From Syntrophaceae bacterium UBA5744 (GTDB taxonomy: Bacteria; Desulfobacterota; Syntrophia; Syntrophales; UBA2192): a stretch of 24,325 nucleotides of DNA. The position numbers and the translations under genes are program-made. A model generated the notes under the pieces. The model saw nothing but the letters and a program-made list of their open reading frames with translations. It was not told the origin of the DNA and ran no database searches. The stretch spans positions 1 through 24,325 of the forward strand of contig DIFQ01000086.1 of NCBI GenBank assembly GCA_002419215.1. Direction: 5' to 3'. Positions 13,784 through 22,312 of this stretch are shown piece by piece (within the stretch, counting starts at the first letter, position 1; the number at the start of each line of letters is the position of its first letter).

Positions 13784-14989
13784 CTATCGTTTACGGCGTG
13801 CCTCCGGCGGCACAGGGCTCACCGAAGGAAGGAGCATCTGGGGTTCGCCCAGCTGGAACTCTCCTTTTTCCATCCATGTTTTGAGCGTCTCGGCGATCTG
13901 CCGCGCCCGGTAATAGCTGGACATGGAGGCTGTGGCCACTTCCTTGCCGTTGAGGACGATCCGGCCGCTCCGAAGCTCCTTGTAACTCACCTCGCCGAGG
14001 CTCTTGATGTCGCCGCCGCCGGGATAGTCCATGCTGTAGTCGTAGATCTGGGTCGTGATGTTCTCGTCCTTCACGGCGGTGAAGCGGGCCATCTGCTCGT
14101 CAAGGATCGGAATGGGGATCCCGATGCCCACATAGAGGGAGACACCGTACCCCAGGAAGCTGGCGCCCACGAGCCACTCCGGTGACATTTCCTTCAAATC
14201 GCCGATGACGGCGAGGGTCCCCGCACCGCCCGTCGGGACGCCGTTGGGCCCCCGGGGCGTGTTGGGGTTGTGCTGGGTGCCATGCCAGGCCACGTAGCCC
14301 TGGGCCCCGCCAAGGAAAATGCGCGTACCGATGCCGATCGTCCGGTAGTAGGGGTCGTTGAAGAGCGGGCTGAGCTGCCCTGACGTGGCGTAATTGGCAT
14401 TGGCCATACGCGGCCGCAGGACCCCCATGTAGGTGTAGATCGTCTTGTCGGACATGTTCACGGCACAGTTGTAGTTCTGGTAGCAGTTGCGCGGATTGAA
14501 GAGCATCGCATCCCGCAGGTCGTGCAGCAGGATGTTCTTCTCCTGCTTGCGCGAGGGGTAGCAGTCCGTGCCGTAGCCCTCCAGGCGCAGGCGGATCACG
14601 TTTCCGGCCACGAGGTCCTCGATGACATGGCCGCCGCCGTAGTTGAACTCGCCCGGGAAAACGCTGTTGAGGGGATCGCCCTCGGCCACCTCGGTGACCC
14701 CGAGATAGCAATCGACCGCCGCAACACCGCCATAGGCAGCCACGTCATTGAGCCAGACCTTGTGAGCCTTGATGCGGGGGGAGGTGTGGCCGAAGTTCAG
14801 GAAGGCCCCCGAGGAGCACATGGGGCCGAAGGTCCCCGTCGTGACCACATCGACGCGCCGGGCCGCTTCCACGTCCCCGTGGCGCTCGACAATGTCGATC
14901 ATCTCCTCGGCCGTCACGATGACCGCCTTCCCCTGCCGGATTTTCTCGTTGATCTCGGCGATGGTTTTTTTGACTTTGAAGGTCTTCAA
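13784..14989 (-). CDS. DUF39 homocysteine-biosynthesis protein (aspartate-semialdehyde sulfurtransferase-like)
   Basis: The whole length matches the HcyBio/DUF39 family. Recognisable stretches are VTAEEMIDIVERHG (25-38), TGTFGPMCSSGAFLNFGHTSP (51-71), GEFNYGGGHVIEDLVAGN (113-130) and GYGTDCYPSRKQ (138-149). In methanogens and some sulfate reducers this family makes homocysteine directly from aspartate semialdehyde and a reduced sulfur source, bypassing acylhomoserine; cysteines are implicated, and C58, C94 and C143 are visible here. Its usual partner, a NIL/ferredoxin 4Fe-4S protein, is not in the window. The first codon is TTG (14989), with no ribosome site, right next to a nonamer array. 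Its neighbour ftsB has no obvious metabolic link. Confidence 0.88.
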   Translation of the reverse strand: MKTFKVKKTIAEINEKIRQGKAVIVTAEEMIDIVERHGDVEAARRVDVVTTGTFGPMCSSGAFLNFGHTSPRIKAHKVWLNDVAAYGGVAAVDCYLGVTEVAEGDPLNSVFPGEFNYGGGHVIEDLVAGNVIRLRLEGYGTDCYPSRKQEKNILLHDLRDAMLFNPRNCYQNYNCAVNMSDKTIYTYMGVLRPRMANANYATSGQLSPLFNDPYYRTIGIGTRIFLGGAQGYVAWHGTQHNPNTPRGPNGVPTGGAGTLAVIGDLKEMSPEWLVGASFLGYGVSLYVGIGIPIPILDEQMARFTAVKDENITTQIYDYSMDYPGGGDIKSLGEVSYKELRSGRIVLNGKEVATASMSSYYRARQIAETLKTWMEKGEFQLGEPQMLLPSVSPVPPEARRKR

Positions 14990-14991
14990 GA

Positions 14992-15036
14992 GTCTGTCCG
15001 GTCTGTTCAGTCTGTCCGGTCTATCCGGTCGTTTGA
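14992..15036. repeat. Nonamer array (five units, period 9) in the DUF39 leader
   Basis: Five units read GTCTGTCCG, GTCTGTTCA, GTCTGTCCG, GTCTATCCG and GTCGTTTGA. The array ends 2 nt before the DUF39 start codon, so it takes the place of a normal ribosome-binding region. Confidence 0.7.
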
Positions 15037-15066
15037 ATACAGCAGTTCTTCCCTTTTTCCGCGCTT

Positions 15067-15098
15067 CTTAACTTCCTGGCTTCCTAACTTCCTGTTTC
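15067..15098. repeat. Octamer array (four units, period 8)
   Basis: Units CTTAACTT, CCTGGCTT, CCTAACTT and CCTGTTTC lie 30 nt from the nonamer array, so two periods coexist in one gap (14990-15191). The rest of the gap holds no gene. A 6-bp hairpin AGCCCC/GGGGCT (15179-15193) overlaps the dut stop. Confidence 0.6.
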
Positions 15099-15191
15099 AT
15101 GGCGTCCCGAGACGAGCCGCTTTTTGAAGTATTAGACTATTTCAACCCCGCTGTCTACCGGAAATCCGGGCGGGACGCAGCCCCTGCGGGG

Positions 15192-15638
15192 CTACCCGGT
15201 GTGCCCGAAACCGCCGCTTCCTCGGGCCGTGTCGGAGAGCCCCCGCCCGAGATCCCAGGTGACCCGGGAAACGGGCGCCACGACCATCTGTGCGATCCGG
15301 TCGCCACGCCTTACCACGAAAGGTTCTGTGCCGTGATTGATCAGGATGATCCGGACCTCGCCGCGGTAATCGGCGTCGATCGTGCCCGGCGTGTTCACCA
15401 GGGTCACCCCGTTGCGAAGGGCCAGGCCGCTGCGCGGCCGGATCTGGGCCTCGTAGCCTGCCGGCAGGGCGATGGCGATGCCCGTGGGGATGAGGGCTCG
15501 CTCACGCGGGGCGAGGGTGATCTCCGTCGCCACGGCGGCAACGATGTCCATCCCCGCAGCATGATCCGTCATGTAACGGGGAAGCGGAAGGTCCTCCGAC
15601 CCGCTCAACCGCTCAATGGCCACGCGCACCGATTCCAT
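15192..15638 (-). CDS. dut: dUTP diphosphatase (trimeric dUTPase)
   Basis: Dut hydrolyses dUTP to dUMP and pyrophosphate, keeping uracil out of DNA and feeding thymidylate synthesis. All five trimeric dUTPase motifs are present in order: AAGMDI (27-32), PRSGLA (68-73), NTPGTIDADYRGEV (82-95, catalytic D88), RGDRIAQMV (111-119) and the P-loop-like RGSGGFGHTG (139-148). Length 148 is normal. I start at ATG 15638, since the open frame upstream to 15794 is translated repeat DNA. No strong ribosome site is seen; nonamer repeats occupy its place. Confidence 0.96.
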   Translation of the reverse strand: MESVRVAIERLSGSEDLPLPRYMTDHAAGMDIVAAVATEITLAPRERALIPTGIAIALPAGYEAQIRPRSGLALRNGVTLVNTPGTIDADYRGEVRIILINHGTEPFVVRRGDRIAQMVVAPVSRVTWDLGRGLSDTARGSGGFGHTG

Positions 15639-15643
15639 CGAAC

Positions 15644-15679
15644 TCGTCTGTTTCGTTCTTTTCGTTGATTTCGTCAGTC
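15644..15679. repeat. Nonamer array (four units, period 9) in the dut leader
   Basis: Units TCGTCTGTT, TCGTTCTTT, TCGTTGATT and TCGTCAGTC begin 5 nt before the dut start codon on the minus strand. They belong to the same unit family as 22208-22309. Confidence 0.6.
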
Positions 15680-15690
15680 GCTGATGCGAC

Positions 15691-15781
15691 AGGCCAAAGG
15701 CTGCAGTCCACAGGCTACAGGCTAAAAAATGAAAAAAGGGGATTCTGCCGCCTGCGGCCTGTTGCCTGTAGCCTGTTGCTT
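15691..15781. repeat. Inverted heptamer arrays between the M16 peptidase gene and dut
   Basis: Five heptamers at 15691-15725 (AGGCCAA, AGGCTGC, AGTCCAC, AGGCTAC, AGGCTAA) face five inverted ones at 15747-15781 (GCCGCCT, GCGGCCT, GTTGCCT, GTAGCCT, GTTGCTT) across a 21-nt A-rich loop. Transcribed as part of the operon, they would form a long imperfect hairpin right at the M16 stop. Confidence 0.7.
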
Positions 15782-17011
15782 TAAAGTTCGACATCCCCCC
15801 TGGGCATCTCCGCTTCCGTCATCTCCCCGAGGAATACCATGGAAAGGTTGGCGCCGGTGAACATCTGCTGCGACAACGCCAGGATGTCCTCGCCGGTGAC
15901 GGCATCGATCTTGCCGACAATCTCCTCGGGCAGGATATTGCGGCCGAAATAGATCTCGTTGGTCGCGAGCTTCTGCATCCGGTTGTCGGTGCTCTCCATG
16001 CTCAGGAGCAGGTTGCCCTTGATCAGCTCCTTGGCCGATTGGAGCTCCTTCTCGGTGAACAGCTCGTTCTTCATCCGCCCCATTTCGGACAGGATGATGT
16101 CGATGACCTCCTGCGTCTTGTCCTTCGAGGTCCCCACATAGATGTTGAGCATCCCCGTGTCGCGGTAGGAAACGATGTAGGAGCGCACGGCATAGGCAAG
16201 CCCTCTCTTCTCGCGGATCTCCTGGAATAGCCGGGAGCTCATGGAGCCGCCGAAGACGGAGTTCATCAGGATTCCCGCGAATCGCGTCGGCTCGAGGGTC
16301 GCCGGGGCCGGCGTGCCCACGACGAGATGGAGCTGTTCGAGGTCCTTCTCGATGCAGGAGAAGCGGGCCGTGGTTTGCGGTTTCGTTTCGTCGAAATGCA
16401 GCCGGAGTGCCGGAAGGGTCCCGAAGAGCTTCGCCACGAGGTCAACCAGCTTCTCGTGCTCCATGTTCCCCACGGCGGCGATCACCAGGTTGTCCCCCCG
16501 GTAACGCTCCTCGAAGAACTTCATGACCTTTGCGCGATCGAACGCATCGACGGAGTCCCTCGTCCCGAGGACGGGCATGCCCAGGGAATGCCCTTCCCAG
16601 AAATGCTTCTCGAAGATGTCGTGGATGTACTCGTCGGGCGTGTCCTCGACCATGCTGATCTCCTGGAGGACGACGGCTTTCTCCTTGTCGATCTCGTCCA
16701 GGTTGAACAGCGAGTGGTTGAAGATGTCGGCCAGCAGGTCGATGGCAAGGGGGAGGTGGTAGTCGGGCACCTTGACGTAGAACGCCGTCAGTTCCTTGCC
16801 GGTGAAGGCGTTCATCACGCCCCCGACGGAGTCGATGTCGGAGGCGATGTCAAAGGCCGACCGCCTGGCCGTCCCCTTGAAGAGCATATGCTCGATGAAG
16901 TGGGCCGTCCCGTTGATCCGCTCGTCCTCGTGGCGCGAGCCGCAACTGACCCACGCTCCGATCGAGACGGAGCGAACGTGACGGATCTCTTCCGTGATGA
17001 CCTTGATCCCG

Positions 17012-19141
<2,130 letters not shown>

Positions 19142-19322
19142 ACTTCTTCCTTCTCCTTGCTGATGACGATGAGGTTCTGAACGTGCCCCGGCATCGGCCG
19201 GAAGACAGACGGCTCCCCTGTCCTGAACGAACCTGTTTCGATGTTGCGGATGGATCCACCATTCCAGGAGCCTGAACCCGGGAGTTCGACTGGATCGACC
19301 GTTGCGATCGTTGCCCTCGCCG

Positions 19323-19589
19323 CTACTTCCGCAGACCGAGCCGCTCGATGATCTTGCGGTACCGGTTCACTTCCTTGTTCTTGAGATACTCCAGCAGCCG
19401 CCGGCGCTGGCCGACGAGCTTCAGGAGACCCCGGCGGGAGTGATGATCCTTCTTGTGAGTCTTGAAATGCTCGGTCAGGTACTGGATCCGGGCGCTCAGC
19501 AGTGCGATCTGCACCTCGGGAGAACCCGTGTCGCCTTCGTGGGTCTGATAGCCGGCAATGATTTCTTTCCTCTTGTCTACATCAAGCAC
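19323..19589 (-). CDS. rpsO: 30S ribosomal protein uS15, GTG start
   Basis: The 88 residues match uS15 throughout (THEGDTGSPEVQIALLSARI at 16-35, HKKDHHSRRGLLKLVGQRRRLLEYL at 45-69). uS15 binds 16S rRNA early in 30S assembly and in several bacteria represses its own mRNA. The start is GTG at 19589, with AAGGGAGG 10 nt upstream. It lies between truB and pnp, the usual order. Confidence 0.98.
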   Translation of the reverse strand: MLDVDKRKEIIAGYQTHEGDTGSPEVQIALLSARIQYLTEHFKTHKKDHHSRRGLLKLVGQRRRLLEYLKNKEVNRYRKIIERLGLRK

Positions 19590-19631
19590 GTCCGTAAAAC
19601 CTCCCTTTGTCTGACTCTTGGTCTATATCCA

Positions 19632-20573
19632 TCATTTTGATGACTCGTTGAAAACTCTCAGGATGCGGGCGGCCTGCACGCAGGGCGCAAGCGACGGGAT
19701 CTCCTCCGCCGAAACGAGCATCCTGGCCAGAGCCACGAGGCACCCCCCCTCGGATACGAACTTTACCACATCTCCCGTTGCAAGAGAAGGGATTTGCAGG
19801 GCCGCAAGGCCCTCGGCATCGGGCTGATGCCCCTTCATAAGCTTCCGCTCCATGAGCGGCGGGATTACGATGTCGCCTATGCCCGGGAGGGCGCGGCTCA
19901 TGGGAATCAGACCCTGTCGGAGCCTCATCCGGATCCCTTCGTCGCTGTCCCCGTCGAGGCGGACGGCATCCTCTTGCCGGAAGATACCGCTTGCCGTCCT
20001 GCGCAGCTTTTCGAGGACAGCCCCGCATCCGAGGCGATCGCCCATGTCGGCACAGAGTGTCCGGATGTAGGTTCCCTTGGAGCAGCGTACGGTGAACCTC
20101 ACAAACGGCATCTCGACGCCCTGCAGGAGGATCTCCCGAATCTCGACCTCGCGCGCCGGCACTTCCATGCGGACCCCCTTGCGGGCCCACTTGTAGAGGG
20201 CCTTGCCCCCGACCTTGACGGCCGAGTACTGCGGGGGGACCTGGCTGATCTTCCCGGCAAAGACGGCAAGCACCGCCTTCACATCCGCTTCGGTCGCCCG
20301 GGGCTCCTGTTCGGCCAGCACCTGCCCGGTCATGTCCAGGGTGTCCGTCCGGACACCGAGGCGCATCGTGACCTCGTAGACCTTGTCGTCGCCTGCGAGG
20401 AAGGAGGCGATCTTCGTCGCCTCGCCGACACAGACGGGAAGCACGCCCGTCGCCATGGGGTCGAGGGTCCCCGTGTGGCCTGCTTTCCGTTCGCCGAGGA
20501 GCTTCCTTACCCTGTCGACGGCGTCATGGGATGTGATTCCCGCGGGCTTGTCGACGACGACGACACCCTTCAT
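19632..20573 (-). CDS. truB: tRNA pseudouridine-55 synthase
   Basis: TruB makes pseudouridine 55 in the T-loop of tRNAs and acts as a tRNA chaperone. The N-terminus VVDKPAGITSHDAV (6-19) and the catalytic loop GHTGTLDPMATGVL (32-45, catalytic D38) are diagnostic, followed by KVYEVTMRLG, PPQYSAVKVGGKALYKWARKG and CSKGTYIRTLCADMG. The C-terminal 80 residues are the PUA-like region. Length 313 is typical. The start overlaps the nrnA stop by 4 nt (ATGA). Confidence 0.97.
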   Translation of the reverse strand: MKGVVVVDKPAGITSHDAVDRVRKLLGERKAGHTGTLDPMATGVLPVCVGEATKIASFLAGDDKVYEVTMRLGVRTDTLDMTGQVLAEQEPRATEADVKAVLAVFAGKISQVPPQYSAVKVGGKALYKWARKGVRMEVPAREVEIREILLQGVEMPFVRFTVRCSKGTYIRTLCADMGDRLGCGAVLEKLRRTASGIFRQEDAVRLDGDSDEGIRMRLRQGLIPMSRALPGIGDIVIPPLMERKLMKGHQPDAEGLAALQIPSLATGDVVKFVSEGGCLVALARMLVSAEEIPSLAPCVQAARILRVFNESSK

Positions 20574-21526
20574 CGGCCACCGTTCTTGACCGCATCAAAA
20601 AGCCTTCGCTTCACCGCGTCGTGATCGCCCTGGATCCGGCAGGCCGCGGCGTTGATGTGACCGCCCCCTCCGAACTTCCGGGCCACTTCCTCGACGCTGA
20701 AACGCCCCTTGGAGCGAAGGCTCACCTTGTAGAGGCCCTCGCTGATCTCGCTGAAGAAGGCGGCCACCTGCACGCCTTCGATGGAGCGGGGGAATTCGAC
20801 GAACCCTTCCGTGTGCTCCCACTGGGCGCCCGCGTCTTCGAGCATTTTCTTCGACACGGTAACGGCCGCAATCCGGCCCTGCCAGTCGAACTCCAGCGTG
20901 GACAGCGCCCGGCCGAGCAACCGGATCTTCACGGCCGGGAAGGTCTCGTAGACCATCTGGGCAATCCAGGCCGGGTCGGCCCCTTTCTCCAGCAGCCGGC
21001 CGGCAACGGCGAAGGTCTTCGGCCCCGTGTTCGAGTACCGGAAGGCCCCCGTGTCGGTCAGGATCGCCGTGTAAAGATTGACGGCCATGTCCCGCGTCAG
21101 CTCGATTCCCATCCCGTCGATCAGACGGAAGATCATCTCCCCCGTGGAGCTTGCCCCGGGGTCCGTCAGCGTCAGATGGCCGTAGTGGTCGTTCGAGATG
21201 TGGTGGTCGATGTTGACGATCCGCCGGATCCCGGCGATCCGCGGCGCTTCTTCCCCCATGCGCTCGATCTCGCTGCAGTCGAGAACGAAGACGGCATCAA
21301 AGCCGTCCAGGGGGCCCAGCCGGTTCACGATGACCCCCGCGTCGGGCAGAAACGCATACATCTGCGGCGTGCGGTCCTGGTTGTAGACGACCACCTCTTT
21401 GCCCAGGCCCTTGAGCGCCTCGTAGAGGGCAAGCTCCGAACCTACGGCATCCCCGTCGAGCCTCACGTGCGAAGTCACGAGGAAGGTGCGGCCTTTTTGT
21501 ATGATTTCAGCGATCTGTCGGATCAT
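20570..21526 (-). CDS. nrnA: NanoRNase / pAp phosphatase NrnA (DHH family)
   Basis: The DHH motifs are complete: SHVRLDGDAVGS (19-30), VLDCSE (81-86), NIDHHIS (105-111), TDTGAFRYSN (158-167) and the DHHA1 end FGGGGHINAAA (285-295). NrnA degrades 2-5 nt RNA fragments and dephosphorylates pAp, a by-product of sulfate and CoA metabolism. Length 318 is standard and the place between rbfA and truB is the classic one. It overlaps rbfA by 20 nt and truB by 4 nt. A second, divergent DHH protein lies at 22-1137. Confidence 0.95.
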   Translation of the reverse strand: MIRQIAEIIQKGRTFLVTSHVRLDGDAVGSELALYEALKGLGKEVVVYNQDRTPQMYAFLPDAGVIVNRLGPLDGFDAVFVLDCSEIERMGEEAPRIAGIRRIVNIDHHISNDHYGHLTLTDPGASSTGEMIFRLIDGMGIELTRDMAVNLYTAILTDTGAFRYSNTGPKTFAVAGRLLEKGADPAWIAQMVYETFPAVKIRLLGRALSTLEFDWQGRIAAVTVSKKMLEDAGAQWEHTEGFVEFPRSIEGVQVAAFFSEISEGLYKVSLRSKGRFSVEEVARKFGGGGHINAAACRIQGDHDAVKRRLFDAVKNGGR

Positions 21527-21875
21527 CCGGTTCTTCTTTTCGAACTTCTTTCAGCAGCTTTTCAATCCGGGACCCATACTCGAAAGACGGGTCGTAGAAA
21601 AAGGTCAGCTCCGGGATGTAGCGCAGCTTCAGCCGCTTGCCCAGTTCCCGCTTGAGAAACCCCTTGGCCTTCGAGAGCCCCTTCTCCACCTCGGGGCTCA
21701 GGCGGTCCTTGCCGAGCTCGACCACGTAGACGCGGGCGGAGCGAAGGTCGTCCGTGAGCCTCACGTCCGTCACGGTGATATGGGCAATCCTCGGATCGCC
21801 GGCCTCGCGCCGCAGGATGTCTGCGATCTCCTGCCTGATGAGGTCCGCAACCCGGTCAGCTCTCTTGAAATCCAT
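21507..21875 (-). CDS. rbfA: Ribosome-binding factor A
   Basis: RbfA is a KH-fold protein that binds 30S precursors and supports late 16S maturation, notably in the cold. FKRADRVADLIRQEIADILRRE (3-24), DPRIAHITVTDVRLTDDLRSARVYV (27-51) and LKLRYIPELTFFYDPSFEYGSRIEKLL (81-107) are the family blocks. I start at ATG 21875 (122 residues); the frame is open to 21974 but that stretch lies within DUF503. It overlaps DUF503 by 20 nt and nrnA by 20 nt. Confidence 0.96.
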   Translation of the reverse strand: MDFKRADRVADLIRQEIADILRREAGDPRIAHITVTDVRLTDDLRSARVYVVELGKDRLSPEVEKGLSKAKGFLKRELGKRLKLRYIPELTFFYDPSFEYGSRIEKLLKEVRKEEPDDPTDR

Positions 21876-22200
21876 CGGGCAGCGCCCCCCCGTCGTAACG
21901 GCCCGCCAGGTCGGAGTAGTTCGTGATCTCCCTGCGGACGTTGACGACCTCTGCGAGGTGGAGGTTCTCGACAAAATTCAGGATCATCTCCATCTTCGAG
22001 TTCACGAAGCTCCGGTCGTTGCCCACGACGGAAAACCCGATGATGCCCTGCTTCCAGTTGTCGTGCCCGTCGACCTCGGCAATCGAGATGTTGAATTCGT
22101 TCTGCGTGCGCCGGATCAGGCTCTTCATCACGCCCCGCTTCTCCTTCAGGGAGCGGCTCTCGTGGATGTAAACCTCGATGATCCCTACTCCGACAACCAT
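21856..22200 (-). CDS. DUF503 (YlxP-like) protein
   Basis: This 114-residue protein opens with VGVGIIEVYIHESRSLKEKRGVMKSLIRRTQNEFNISIAEVD, the typical DUF503 start, and continues with the HDNWKQGIIGFSVVGND block. Bacillus YlxP lies in the same infB-ylxP-rbfA order, and homologues have been linked to 30S maturation, though the exact activity is not settled. The ATG at 22200 follows the nonamer hairpin region after infB, without a strong ribosome site. Confidence 0.92.
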   Translation of the reverse strand: MVVGVGIIEVYIHESRSLKEKRGVMKSLIRRTQNEFNISIAEVDGHDNWKQGIIGFSVVGNDRSFVNSKMEMILNFVENLHLAEVVNVRREITNYSDLAGRYDGGALPDGFQES

Positions 22201-22207
22201 GCTCGTC

Positions 22208-22309
22208 TATTTGGTCTATTTGGTCCGTTTGGTCCGTTTGGTCCGTTTGGTCAGGAGCCGTCCTTCTTTGACGAAATAGACGAAACAGACCAAAAAGACG
22301 AAATAGACC
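22208..22309. repeat. Inverted nonamer arrays between infB and DUF503
   Basis: Five units at 22208-22252 (TATTTGGTC twice, CGTTTGGTC three times) face an inverted array at 22270-22309 whose reverse complement reads GGTCTATTT, CGTCTTTTT, GGTCTGTTT, CGTCTATTT, CGTC. They fill nearly the whole 112-nt gap inside the infB operon and would fold into a long imperfect hairpin in the mRNA. Confidence 0.75.
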
Positions 22310-22312
22310 GGT

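Noticed and set aside
15179..15193. Intrinsic terminator at the dut stop
   Set aside because: The AGCCCC/GGGGCT hairpin has only a 3-nt loop and is followed by GC-rich DNA without a T-run, so termination is not supported.
19142..19322. Riboswitch or strong terminator in the rpsO-pnp gap
   Set aside because: Only a 5-bp CCGGC/GCCGG hairpin and short palindromes are visible, with no T-run and no riboswitch core I recognise. An autoregulatory PNPase leader is possible but not shown.
22208..22309. CRISPR array
   Set aside because: Units are 7-9 nt, contiguous and without spacers, and occur as opposed arms. CRISPR repeats are longer and separated by unique spacers, and no cas gene is present.
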